Below, piece by piece: positions 31,261 to 43,068 of a stretch of 64,000 nucleotides of DNA. Each line of letters opens with the position of its first letter. Position 1 is the stretch's first letter. The position numbers were made by a program, and so were the translations under genes. The DNA comes from Solanum dulcamara (Eukaryota > Streptophyta > Magnoliopsida > Solanales > Solanaceae): NCBI RefSeq assembly GCF_947179165.1, contig NC_077237.1, forward strand, positions 61,363,523 to 61,427,522, written 5' to 3'. The notes beneath the pieces are model-generated. The model had not been told where the DNA came from. It did not search any database and saw only the letters and a list, made by a program, of their open reading frames with translations.

Positions 31261-34163
31261 TGTCACGACCCAACCCCATAGGCTAGACTGGGGTACGACA
31301 AGGACCCCTTTATGCGTATCATCAGGTATACTCAAGTTGAATCGTGTGTGATGTGGTACTATACATAAAGTCCCAATAGGTTAAAAACTTTTTCATATAC
31401 CTATCACCTCTTTCACCTGTATCATGACATGAAAGGGAATGCAAGCTGACAAGGTTGCCATAACACAATAACATGTATAATATGATATACTCACAAATAA
31501 CCCATATATATATGTCTACTGACCTCTAAAAGAATTAACTGTATCATATGACGGGATAGGGCCCTTGCTGTACCCCTGAATAAACCAATATATACATCAA
31601 ATGACTAGCCTGAAAAGTTAGGCTCCGGAACAGTGGAGCACTTCCAACATCGCTGAGTGGAAACCCAAAGCTAGCGGATCTCCAGAATAATTATCTGTAC
31701 CTGCAGGCATAAAACACAGCCCCCCAGAGAACGGGGGTCAGTACGATATATGTACTTAGTAAATAAAGCATAACATAACATACTGAGATAACGACTGAAA
31801 TAGGAACACAGGAAATAAGTATGAAAGTTAACAATTCACTATACCTGCATTTTATGAAAAGAGGGCATGTATATCATCCTCATGTATCACTCCCGACCCG
31901 CTGTGGGACTCGGTATTACCATATCATCATAAATCATACCCTCGTATATGACATCATTTCATACATTACAAGTGCATCACTATGTCTTCATATGTATTCC
32001 TACCTATCATATCCAGCCCTTTAGTGAGGGTCTCAGTGAAAGAGCACTGTACATGTCATACCGCACCTGACCCTCTATGGGACTCGATGCTATTATTATG
32101 TAGTAAAATATATAGAGGAATGTTTGGCCCGATCCATACTCTAAAATAGTGTCGAGGAACGTATGGCCTGATCCATATTTTAAAACAATGTCGAGGAACA
32201 TACGGCCCAATTCACATTTTCCATCATATCATCATATACATGGCCGACCTAGGATGCGGTGACGAGCATCATCTTATACGGCATCATCGTATTCTTTACT
32301 TCATCATATACGATATTTTATCATCGTATACTTCTCTCTCTCTCTATATATATATAACTGGCCCAGGATTCGGTGAGCAAAGAGTAAAGCTAGGTACGAC
32401 CGCATTTCCAGACCTCTTATGGGACTCAAAGGAAGATGGGTTACAGTATGCCTGAGTAGAGTAGTGAGAAACCATATGCAATTTATATCATCATCAGAGA
32501 CTCGATGAAACAGACAAGTGAACCGTCAACTAAAGACCAGAGTAGTAATCGTCTTAAGTACCTACTAAACACCATTTGGGATCATATTAGTTAGAGTTTC
32601 AGGGATCGTAGATGTGTATCAAGACATGGTTAAACAACTTATGGAAGTAAAGACGTTTGTCATCGCAGAGAACTTAGGAATAGGAGCTGATGCATTCAAT
32701 TATTACTCATCAGATAGGAGACTCGAGGGTAGTAGTTCAACTACTTAAAGCATTCTAATATCAAGTAATGAATAAAAGTCACAAGTTATACCCAGAGTTT
32801 ATAACTGGAACTACCTCCACCTCATTTATACTTAAGACACTTCAAAAGAAAGAAGAGACAGGCCTTACATATACTACTGTTCATGATCTAGCAGCCTTAA
32901 AAGGCAATAACTCAATTGTTACAAGAATCTTAACATCAGAAAGTGAGTAAAGTCTATGAATTACATTTAGAGTTTCATGAGTGGAATTATTCCCGCATTT
33001 CATACACAAACCATTCATAACTTATACCTAAGATATTCCAAAAGAAAAGAAGAGTAGCTCTACATACATGTTACGGGTTAATCGCATCCAGACTCGCTTC
33101 AATACTCCTTTGACCTATTTAACATGAAAGAAATACAAAGATCAACAACCTTTGACTTTTCAGTAGCTCAAGGTGAACCAAAGTATTCATAGAACTCATT
33201 TTATCTCTCGTCTTCTCGACTAGTTCTTTAGTTAGTTAAGGAGTTAATGGAAATTGGGTAGCACCTCCCCTATACCATGCCCTATCCGAATTTCCAATTA
33301 CACTCCTATTCACTATAGACAACAAAAAACAACACCCTGCAGAATATATACAAGCAATTCATATCAACATTACATAATACAAACTTCCAACGACTTGCCC
33401 AAAATTATGATATCCAAAATAGGGTGTCTAGTCTCTATGTTGCAACACTTTTAATCATACGTAGCGGAGGGTCGTGTGGCTGAAACCAGGATCTCCCACA
33501 CCTCTTTTAGGATGATTTTAATCCCTACAACACATCACCACACAACCTACAGCTGCAGCACCACAAGCACAATACCCAACTCGACTTCAATTTAGTTTGT
33601 TTCTAACGTTGAGCATTTCTATGACATTCTTAAACTTCCAGCAGAATAAAAAGCATATAATACACCCTATAACAACATCAGAAACTTCAAATTGGAAGGA
33701 AAGACCTTACCTTATCCGAAATTGGCCAAAGCTTGCCAAAATTCACCTCGGAAGTTCTCTTGTTGCGGCTGAAATGTTGTGGCTGTTTGCTATATGTTTG
33801 GTGGTTCTCCAAACCATAAATTTAAATCATTAATACCCTCATAACATGTAAAAACCCTTACCAAAACGTGGAAGAAGATAACCAAGCCATACCTTGCTAG
33901 AACTTGCTAAACCTTATCTCGGAAGTTCCCTTAACATGCTGAAAATTAGTGGACTGTTTATATCTCTTCCTTGCTGCCCGAAAATGAAATTTTAAATTAT
34001 TAAATAATGCTATATCACCATAGGATATCTTAAATAATTAATTCACGGAAGGAAATCGGGCCTTACCTTGGTAGCCCGTCAAACCCGTAGGTCTCTCTCT
34101 CTAATCTCTAAGTTCCCTTTCTTTCTTTTGTTCTTGTTTTGGATGAATAATGACTCTAAGAGT

Positions 34164-34182
34164 CACATTACACATATATATA
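34164..34182 (-). promoter_or_regulatory. Candidate TATA run of the minus solo LTR
   Basis: ACATATATATATG on the plus strand (ATATATAT in both directions) lies just downstream, on the minus strand, of the five CACGTG boxes at 34201-34382. This is the same relative order as in TK2. Confidence 0.4.
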
Positions 34183-34200
34183 TGTTGCCTTAGGATGTGA

Positions 34201-34382
34201 CACGTGTCATCCCCTAAGGGTGACACGTGTCATCCCCTCATTGGGCCACCTCAATCATGCAATCAATTAGGGACTGCCACGTGTCCTTAGTGGGGCCCAT
34301 CCCCAAGTAGGTGGGTCACCTACTTGAGACCAAGAAAGTGGGTCACCTGCTGCCACGTGACACTTTCCTATGCTTCCACGTG
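34201..34382 (-). promoter_or_regulatory. Cluster of five G-box (CACGTG) motifs in U3
   Basis: CACGTG occurs at 34201-34206, 34224-34229, 34278-34283, 34354-34359 and 34377-34382, several in the longer form GACACGTGTC or GCCACGTG(T/G). Five perfect palindromic hexamers in 182 bases is far above chance. They lie upstream of the TATA run on the minus strand. G-boxes bind bZIP and bHLH factors in plants; whether these do is untested. Confidence 0.6.
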
Positions 34383-35035
34383 GCTCCTCCTCTTGTTGCC
34401 ACATGTCGGTCTCTCCTCCTCTTTGTGGGTTCGTAATCTCATCTTACTTTAAGAACCCGTGTACTCCTTGCTACGTAAGCTTGGTATGAATTCAAGTAGC
34501 TTAAGAAGGTAAGATTTTCAAGTTGGTAGCTTTCGTATGTAAGTTGAGTCCTACGACTCATCACTTGGCCTCCAATGCCTTCCGACTTCTCATGACCCTA
34601 TTTCCAACCTTTTTAAATATGGGGTATCACATTCTCCCTTCCTTAGAGTTGTTTGATAGTGTCATAGATTATACGGCTCACATGATAATTTATAAGAAGC
34701 TTAAGAGACATTCTGAGCTCAAGAGTGTGGGGTGTAACAATTACAATTATACTTACATAGACATAATTCATACTTGGAGATTTATGATCATAACTTATAC
34801 TTGAAATTAGGGTAAGACATGAATGAATGATCAATTGACTTGAAAATCATGAAATTGACTTGAAAATATGCATGATCATAAACTTTATATTAGACCATAC
34901 ATAATTCATATAGATAGTATCATTAGGAAGTATAATTGAAAATACTCATATTTTACATCATGAACCCTAGAGATCAAAATAGAAGCATTCATGGAAAAAC
35001 TCTTCAATTTAATGCAATAACCATCAATTTATATC

Positions 35036-35040
35036 AAAAT
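35036..35040. repeat. Target-site duplication AAAAT, left copy
   Basis: AAAAT directly precedes TGTTACACCCC. The matching copy is at 38070-38074 after GTGACA. Confidence 0.86.
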
Positions 35041-38000
35041 TGTTACACCCCATACTTTGGTACCTTGGAACGCTTCTTAAGCTTCTTAAGTTTCTGGAAA
35101 GGCTCTTATGTTTCTTAGAAGTCGTCATGTGAGTTGGATAATATATAACGCTATTAAACAACTCTAGGGAGGGGAGAATGTGATACCCCATAGTAGGGAA
35201 GGTTGGAAATAGGGTTATGAAAAGTTGGAAGGAGTTGGAGGCCAAGTAATGTGTCATAGGACTCGACTTACTTGTGTAAACCACCAACTTGGGTGTCTTA
35301 CATACTTAAGCTACTGGAGTGCATGTCGATCTTGCGTAGAAAGAATTTTATAGGTTCTTAGAGTGAGACAAGGTTGTGAACCCATGGAAGAAGAGAAAGG
35401 AGGCATAGCACCTACTCAGAAGATAGTAGGTGATGTACCTACTTGGAAGCAAGTAGGTGATGCACCTACTTGGGGTGGGTCCCACATGACACATGGCAGC
35501 CTTGGAGAGGTTGCATGGTTGAGGTAGCCCAATGAGGGCTTGACACCTGTCACCCTTAGGGAATGACATGTGTCACCTCCTAAGGGAAAGTGTATGTATG
35601 TTATTTGATGACTAAGTCATCATATTAAGTCATTTACCATTTAGAAAATAAGAGAGAGTTGAAAACAATCCTAAGAGCTAACAGAGGGGAGCTACGGGTT
35701 TGAGCAAAGAAAGGTAAGTCCCCGACTTTTCTTCTGTGAATTAATTATCTAGGGTATACCATGATGATATGAAGGTTCTAATAATGTAAATTTATGGTTT
35801 AGGGAAGCAAGGAAGGGTAACAAGCAGTCCACTACTTTTCAGTCGCGTTAGAAAGCTTCCGAGGCAAGTTTTGGCAAGCTTTGGCCAGTTTCGGGTAAGG
35901 TAAAGATTTTTCTTTCAATTTGGAGTTTACGGTGTGGTTATATAATGTATTACACTTCTTTTATGTGGATGGAAGTATAAAAATTGCACAAGGATGCTTA
36001 ACATTAGAAACAAACTAAACTAAGATCATTATAGTTAAATCGAAGTCGAGTAGTGTATTGTGGTTGTTGTGCTGCGCTTGCAGGTGGTTTGATTGTATGT
36101 TTTAGGGATGGAAAGTGTTCTAAAATGGGTGTATATTATTCTTGTTTCAGCCAAACAACCCTCCATTTGGTAGGGTTAAAGGTTCTATGAAATAGAGACT
36201 AAACACCCTATTTTGGTATTGTAGTTTTGAACGAGTTGTTTGGAGTTTGTATCTTGTAATGTTGAAGTGAATTACTTGTATATGTGCTGAAGGTTATTGT
36301 TTTTGGTTGGATTTGTTAATTACGGATGTAATTGGAAGTTAGGATAGGGCATGTTATAGGGGAGGTGCTGCCCAATTTCCGTTAACTCCTTAACTAACTA
36401 AGGAAGTAGTAATGAACTAGTCTAAGGAAATGGATAAGGGATTGGTTCCTATAGGTATGTGGTGGTAGAATTACAAGTTGGGAAGTCAAAATTAACTAAC
36501 CTTAGAATTACTTTCATGTTAAATAGGTTCAAGAGACGACGAGGCGAACGTATTAAGAGTAATCCGTAAGAGGTATGTAAAGCTAATGTTTCCTTCTTTT
36601 GGCATGTTTTTTGGCACAAGTATGTAAATATTATTCTTTCTCTTGGCATGATTTTGCATAAGTATGTAAAGATAATATTTTTTTGCATGGCCTTTATGAA
36701 ATAAATATATGAATTTTATATGGTTCCAAGGAAGTTCCTATTTCTAGAGCCACTAGGATGGCCAATTTCTTGATTTCCCAGAAGACATTTTATTACGCTT
36801 TGATATGAGTATATAATTCCAGAAGTTCTATTTTGATGTAATCCATAGTGACTTTCAAAAGGTACTTGATATGACTCTTGTCTTGATTTTGAATGATAGC
36901 TCATTTTAATTATTCCATTTGACTTATGTTGAGTAGAATTCAAAGGAAACTTTTTGCTACGCTTCCAAATATTAAACGACTGTTATTTTAATTATTCCAC
37001 TGAGCCCCATGATATATTTTGAAATATGGAAAAGATTTTAGAAAGACTATTTTGACATAGACCATCGTGACATCTAAAACCCATGCATTATGATTATCGC
37101 TGAATTTCTCTTATATGACTTATCATCGGAGTTATGCTCTGGAGTATCTGGAAATGTTTTGTATTTTATATTGCATTTAGTTTCTCACTACTCCACTCGA
37201 GGATGCCTCAATGCTTCTTTCACTGAGCCTGGTCCAGGATTTGTTATCATGTGTACTTCTCTACATTGTTCACCATGCTCCGACGTGTGGGGGAAGGTAC
37301 GACCTGTACATGGGATTTGTGGAGTTATGATGTTCCATGTACATATATGATATGATATGATTTAATATGACCATCTGATATGCTATGATCTGTAACAGAG
37401 ATATTTCCTACTCTGGAGTTATGATGTGCTGTGGCCCCAGTGATGGGGAGGCGACTACGATTTGTTCACCGAGTCCCATAATGGGGCCGGATATGGCATA
37501 TGCTTTTCTGCATACATTATCTGTGGTTATGATAAGAATTTTGATATTTTTGGATACTTTGCACATTAGGCTCTTGTAATGACTTTACTTATTACAGTCC
37601 ATGCTTTACATCTCGGTACATTTTCCGTACTGACCCCTTTTTTAGGGGGGGATGCATTTCATGCCTTTAGGTACAGACGCTCGGTTTGCTGATCCGCTCA
37701 CTTAGGACATCCACCCTATTTGTTGGCAGTGCTCCTTTGTTCGGAGCCCTATTTTGGTACTAACTTTTCTGTTGTACATTTGTACATATTGGTTAAGGGT
37801 ACGACGGGGCCCTGTCCCATCATATGACTAGATTATCATTCTGTAGAGGTCTGTAGACTTGTGATATGGGTTATGTATATATATTTTGGGCTTGTTTTCA
37901 GTGATAGCCTTCACAGCCTTCATATGCTACATCTATTTTCGTGTGCTCTCTAGCGATCTGTTTTGATTTCCTCATTTATTTATTTTGCTAACATACTCAG

Positions 38001-38069
38001 TGGGACTACGGGTACGTATGAGTGCCCAAATCGGGCGCCAATCACGGCCTACGGAGTTGGTTCGTGACA
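35041..38069 (+). mobile_element. Solo LTR (TK2-like family), plus, nested in the first solo LTR
   Basis: 3,029 bases, TGTTACACCCC ... TTCGTGACA, with a perfect AAAAT duplication. It is collinear with the TK2 LTRs (TTAAGCTTCTTAAGTTTC start, TGTGATACCCCATAGTAGGG block, GTACTGACCCC block near 37620-37650). Its former CACGTG boxes have become ACATGACACATGG and GACATGTGTC near 35485-35575, transition changes away from the G-box. No internal region is present. Confidence 0.87.
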
Positions 38070-38767
38070 AAAATAGACTCAAGATCATACTTTGAATAAT
38101 AATTCATGCAATAGGAATAGAGATCATAAAACCCATAAAATACCATACTTTATTTTGATAGAAAACTTGAGAAATTGATCGGGCTTCATGGATGAAAGGA
38201 TCCATGAATCAATACCCACATACCTTAAGTGAGAACACTAAATAATTTGGAAGAACTTGAGAGTTTTGATGGAGAGCTTGAGTTAATCTACTTGAAGTCT
38301 TCAATGGAGCCCTTGAGAGTCTTTTGTAGAGAGAGAAATATTTGAGTAGGTGAATTGTAGAAGAATGAATAGAATTAGAGGTTTAGGTTAATTTATAGAG
38401 TTGAATTAGGTCTTAAAAACGTCTAGGTTCATTAGCTAACAATTTGGGAAAATTCTAAAATACCCTTACTAAACACTAATTTCGTCTATGAAAAATTATC
38501 GCTAGGTCCGTGATGCGGAGGCAAGCAAGTCCGCATCGCAGACTTGTCGCGCACCTTACTATTTTCCGTAATTCCTTCAAAAATCTATCTTTCGATATAC
38601 GGGTCATAAAAATCCACCAAGACCATTTTTCCACAGGTTTTGACCCCCTGATCGATACTCCAAACTCGGATTTTCCAAAAAGATTAAGGATAATGCATTA
38701 CATGAGCGGCCTATTCCCAAGACATTCTTAAGGCACTTGTGAGCATTTTGACAGATGTTACAATACC

Positions 38768-39546
38768 TAGGATTAGGCACTCTATCCTTGTGATACTTAG
38801 GCACTGAAGCACTATCAAAAGATGATCCATCCTCAATTCGGGCCTTCTTAGTCATCCTAGCAAGCTCCTTAAGCTTTTCCTCTTCAATTTTCTCTGCATG
38901 AGTTATGATTTTAGAGATATCCATTTCCTTTATTATCATGGACTTCTTACACTCATTAACAACCAAATCCGAAACCCTTGATATAATCTTACTCATTCGA
39001 GCTCGAGGGTCGGACACCAAAGTCAGAGCATACTTGGACAACTTCATGAAGTTTAGGGCATACTCCCTCACACTCACACTCCCTTGCTCCAAGTTGATAA
39101 ATTCCATCACCTTTACCTCCCGCAACTCTAAGGGAAAGAAACTATCAAGAAATAAACCCTTAAAACTTTCCCAATTTTTAGGACCCTCATTCACTCTTTC
39201 GGCCTTCTATTGGTTATACCACACTTGAGCAACACCCTTGAGTTGGTAGGCTGTGAATTCCTCCTTCTCCTCTGATGGTACCCCCATAATAGAAACAATA
39301 TTTTGTACCTCATCAATAAAATCTTGTGGATCCTCATCCACCTTAGACCCATGAAACTCGGGAGGATTCATTCTTGTAAAGTCCCTAAATCTTGTTGCCA
39401 CTGACCTCATATTTTGAACCACCCCTCCTTGATTGTATTGTGCCATCAAAACTTGGGATAGCATTGAGATAGCCATCTGAAAATACCATGAGTCACTTTC
39501 TAAGCCAAGGGATCATTGGAGACCTGAGGTACTTTTCCCTTAATGG
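38768..39546 (-). pseudogene. gag: TK5 gag N-terminal half
   Basis: Minus-strand frame in two pieces split by a single TAG at 39207-39209. Upper piece: MAISMLSQVLMAQ, TRFRDFTRMNPPEFHGS, DPQDFIDEVQNI and AYQLKGVAQVWY. Lower piece: GPKNWESFKGLFLDSFFPLELRE, FINLEQGSVSVREYALNFMKLSKYAL, and the basic tail KARIEDGSSFDSASVPKYHK. This is the Ty3/gypsy capsid (retrotransposon gag family). Below 38768 the open frame continues into the solo LTR and is not gag. The true N-terminus and leader are cut at 39546. Confidence 0.87.
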
Positions 39547-39909
39547 TGTTATAACGACCCTTTAGGTCATTTTGTATACTATGACTTTTTATTTTATAAA
39601 AGACTTACCCCATAAATTTTTAATGGGTACTTTGGACTAATTGATAACTAAGGTTATTTAATTTAGGGATAAATTTAGATAACTTATTTAATTAATGGGC
39701 TAAAGTGATAATTTATTTAATACCCTATACCATTTTATTTATTAAGATAAGTTAGTAGGATTTATGACTTTTAGTACACAATTAATTAAGAAAAGAAAAA
39801 GGAGCCAAGCCCTAGCAGACGAACAGTGGAGGCGAACATTGCACTTCTGCAGGTAAACAAATGAAGATTTGTCATTACTATTACATTATTATATATATAG
39901 CTAATTAGG
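39547..39909 (+). repeat. Inverted partial copy of the TK6 LTR (U3)
   Basis: About 360 bases in plus orientation, starting TGTTATAACGACCC. It is a near-exact reverse complement of 41733 down to about 41375 (about 2% different by eye) and is also similar to the end of 48646. It stops at CTAATTAG directly before TK6. With the TK6 3' LTR it forms a long inverted repeat with about 1.5 kb between the arms. It may be a fragment of an older TK6-family copy or part of an aberrant insertion. Confidence 0.85.
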
Positions 39910-41733
39910 TGTCACGACCCAAAATGGGCCATGAGTGGCACCCACCCTTAACCTCCTAGGTGGGAGAACCAACGATATGATCCCCAACTTATAAAGTATA
40001 ATAATAACGCGGTAGCTCAAACATATAAAGTATGAATTGACAATCCACAAGAGTTTACTACATAACATTCCCCAAAATCTGAAAGTCATCACATCAAGGA
40101 CATTTAAAATCTAAAACTAAGTCTGGAAACATCAAGCACCAAAATGAACAAATAATAAAATGTGTCCGAAAATTAAAGACACTATGCCATAAATGAGAGA
40201 ATCCATCACGAGCTAGAAGGATAGCTCACCCTGAAATTCGATGATCTTGAGACTGACTAGAACTGAGGTCGAGTCGAAGTCTGTGGAACACTCGCTGCAC
40301 TCCACAAAAATAAACAAAAAAAGATACAAGTAGGGGTCAGTACAGGACAACATGTACTGAGTAGGTATCATCGGTCAACTCAAAATAGAAATTAATATAC
40401 ATAAAATAATAGTGAAAAATCAACAACAACACTTAACAGGTGGTAACCAATGAACAATTACATAACCAGTCAATAATATCAAGATCACACATAAGGACTC
40501 AAGCCTCCACATCACACTCTTTTGAAATATGAGTTTTTGGAGATTGGGTAGTATTAAGTAATTTTAATTTATACCGTGTCGGAACGTGACACCCGATCCA
40601 AATATACCGTGTTGGAACGTGACACTCGATCCAAATATACCATGTTGGAACGTGACACCCGATCCAAATATAATTAATTTATCATTCCTTATGATTACAT
40701 TCCACCTCATTAACAATATTTCATCAAGCCTTGTTTATTCAAGGCACCATTTTTGATAGGGCAAGTTCAAGATTATGGATTTCATGGCCTCGGGATTTTA
40801 GACCAATCACAACAACATATCAACTATCCAAACCACAACAATTAAATGCGTAGTAAACTTCATACATATTACTCAATGAATATCAATCACTATTCAGAGT
40901 CTATCTATGATATAGAATAAAAACCATAACCTACCTCAACCGAAGAGCCGAAAATAAGCAAGCTAATTCACTGGTGATTTTCCTTTCTTCGATGCGTCAA
41001 AACGTTTCCAATCTATCAAGTATACCATATTTATAAGTAAACAAGTTTGTAGACATCCATCCTATATATATGTTTAACCTAGACCCAACAACTCACCAAA
41101 TTCTATTATTAATTCCTAAATATCAAGTCTAAGGTTAGGTCTCAATTCCTCCAATAACATAAATCTAATTATGTTTGTATAATACAATACCCTATTAGTT
41201 AATTACTTATATCAATATATCAAAACTTAAATCATAAATGAATATCCAAAATAATAATTAAAAAAAACAAAACAAAAAAAACTAAAAAATAAACGTGCAA
41301 GCAGTTTGCTTTCTGTCTTTCACATTTAACAACTATGATAATGGTAATCGGATGTCCTATACTCTACATAACTAATTAGGTATATATAGAATAATGTAAT
41401 AGTAATGACAAATCTTCATTTGTTTACCTGCAGATGTGCAATGTTCGCCTCCACTGTTCGTCTGCTAGGGCTTGGCTCCTTTTTCTTTTCTTAATTAATT
41501 GTGTACTAAAAGTCATAAATCCTACTAACTTATCTTAATAAATAAAATGGTATAGGGTATTAAATAAATTATCACTTTAGCCCATTAATTAAATAAGTTA
41601 TCTAAATTTATCCCTCAATTAAATAACCTTAGTTATCAATTAGTCCAAAGTACCTATTAAAAATTTACGGGGTAAGTCTTTTATGAAATAAAAAGCTATA
41701 GTATACAAAATGACCTAAAGGGTCGTTACAACA
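39910..41733 (-). repeat. TK6 3' LTR
   Basis: 1,824 bases, minus orientation, plus-strand edges TGTCACGACCC and GTTACAACA. It contains an AGTAC...GTACT hairpin at 40339-40358 and a three-unit 34-bp tandem repeat at 40571-40672. It is nearly identical to the 5' LTR in the U3 part and more different toward the other end. Confidence 0.92.
40571..40672 (-). repeat. 34-bp tandem repeat, three units, in the TK6 3' LTR
   Basis: Three imperfect head-to-tail units, each with the core GGAACGTGACAC followed by CGATCCAAATATA. The 5' LTR holds four units at about 47451-47586, so copy number changed between the two LTRs. Confidence 0.85.
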
Positions 41734-41742
41734 GATACCAAT

Positions 41743-43068
41743 TTACCTACCGTTCGTCCTTGAACGGTCAAAGGAAGAGTGAGGATAGAAAATGGTACCT
41801 GACTCGACGAACAAATGTGGATATTTTCCACGCATGTCAGCCTCAATCTCCCAAGTGGACTCCTCAACCAGACGATTCTTCCATTGAACCTTCACAGAAG
41901 CAATCTCTCTTGACCTCAACTTGCGGACCTCCCTATCAAGAATAGCTACAGGCTCCTCCTCATAAGATAAATTCTCATCCAGCAAGACTGAATTCCAACG
42001 AATAATATAGGTTCCATCACCATGATATTTCTTTAGCATAGACAAATGAAACACAGGGTGCACTCCAAACAAACCTAGAGGTAAAGCCAATTCATAGGCC
42101 ACCTCTCCAACACGCTTAAGAACTTCAAACGGCCCAATATACCTCGGACTGAGCTTACCTCGCTTACCGAATCTCACCACACCCTTCATGGGTGAAACCT
42201 TCAACAATACTTGCTCTCCCTCCATAAACTCCATGTCCCTGACCTTTTGGTCTGCATACTCCTTCTGCCTGCTCTGAGCTGCTAGAAGCTTTTCCTGAAT
42301 AAATTTCACCTTCTCTAGTGATTCCCTCAAAAGATCAGTTCCCCAAGGTCTCACCTCAAACGCATCAAACCAACCAATCAGAGACCTACATCTCCTCCCA
42401 TACAATGCCTCAAATAGAGCCATATCAATACTCGAGTGATAGCTATTATTATACGAAAACTCTGCCAAGGGTAGGAACTGATCCCAATGACCGCCAAAAT
42501 CTATCACGAATGCACGAAGCATATCCTCCAGCACTTGAATTGTCCTCTCAGACTGTCCATCGGTCTAAGGGTGAAATGCAGTACTAAGATCCAATCTAGT
42601 ACCTAACTCAGCATGCAAGGTCCTCCAAAAGTTAGAAGTAAATTACGTACCTCTATCTGATATGATAGAAATTGGAACTCCATGTAATCGAACAATCTCG
42701 CGAATATAGAGTCTGGCTAACTTCTCTGCATCATAAGTCACCTTGACTGGAATGAAGTGAGCAGACTTAGTTAACCTATCAATAATCACCCATATCGAAT
42801 CAAACTTACCCAATGTCTTTGAAAGGCCGACCACAAAATCCATTGCAATCCTTTCCCACTTCCATTCAGGAATGGGCATTCTTTGAAGTGTCCCTCTAGG
42901 CCTTTGGTGTTCATATTTTACCTGCTGACAATTTGGACAATGGGCAACAAAATCAGCAATGTCACGCTTCATTTTGCTCCACTAATAATGCTGTCTCAGA
43001 TCGCGATACATCTTGGTTGCACCAGGATGTATAGAGTACCTCGAACTATAAGCTTCTGCAAGAATAGT
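41743..43068 (-). pseudogene. TK6 integrase with chromodomain-like tail
   Basis: Minus-strand reading. HHCC finger: HPGATKMY ... FVAHCPNCQQVK (about 43035-42890), all ligands present, with a TAG at 42982-42984 in place of Trp. Core: Asp in AMDFVVGL near 42845, Asp in ISDRGT near 42655, then TAA at 42643 in place of Gln. The last 263 codons (42534-41743) are open and hold Glu in LFEALYGRR near 42410, KVSPMKGVVRFGKRGKL, VAYELALP...HPVFHLSML, and a complete chromodomain-like tail (AILDREVRKLRSREIASVKVQW...ESTWEIEADMRGKYPHLF). Chromodomains steer Tekay/Del integration to marked heterochromatin. This is the clearest lineage evidence in the window. Confidence 0.92.

Larger units (their letters stand above)
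31261..34739 (-). mobile_element. Solo LTR (TK2-like family), minus, nested in the first solo LTR
   Basis: 3,479 bases with TG...CA ends and a perfect 5-bp duplication. It is similar to the TK2 LTR read in reverse (edge GACCCAACCCCATAG; internal blocks GTCGAGGAACGTATGGCC and ACACTTTCCTATG). It is about 450 bases longer than the TK2 LTRs. A CT/AT microsatellite lies at about 32333-32356. No coding region lies between two LTRs, so it is solo. The short open frames here are not genes. Confidence 0.86.
30258..38762 (-). mobile_element. Solo LTR in TK5 gag, itself split by two more solo LTRs
   Basis: A minus-oriented LTR related to the TK1/TK3/TK4 families. It occupies 30258-31260, 34745-35040 and 38075-38762. 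Removing the two nested insertions and one copy of each duplication leaves 1,987 bases, close to the 2.1-2.2 kb of its relatives. Its low edge resembles the TK3 LTR end read in reverse (ACATAGGG, ACCCC blocks). A TTAGTAC...GTACTA hairpin is at 30683-30703. U3 words TCCGCATCGC and GGTCCGTGATGCGG occur near 38505-38560. No internal region remains, so LTR-LTR recombination has removed it. Confidence 0.83.
25465..39546 (-). mobile_element. TK5, minus-strand Ty3/gypsy element, deleted and interrupted
   Basis: Read on the minus strand: gag N-terminal part (39546 down to 38768), a nested solo LTR (38762-30258), gag zinc knuckles (30257-30052), remnants of PR, RNase H and integrase, PPT, and the 3' LTR (28328-25465). 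The two gag halves are collinear and flanked by the same ATACC duplication. The RT and most of RNase H are deleted. The 5' LTR and leader are missing at the high-coordinate end, where an inverted TK6 U3 starts. It sits in the TK4 LTR; no matching outer target duplication is visible because the other end is lost. Confidence 0.82.

Noticed and set aside
40571..40672. Possible CRISPR-like array (regular 34-bp units)
   Set aside because: Units are contiguous with no spacers, lie in a plant LTR, and there are no cas genes.
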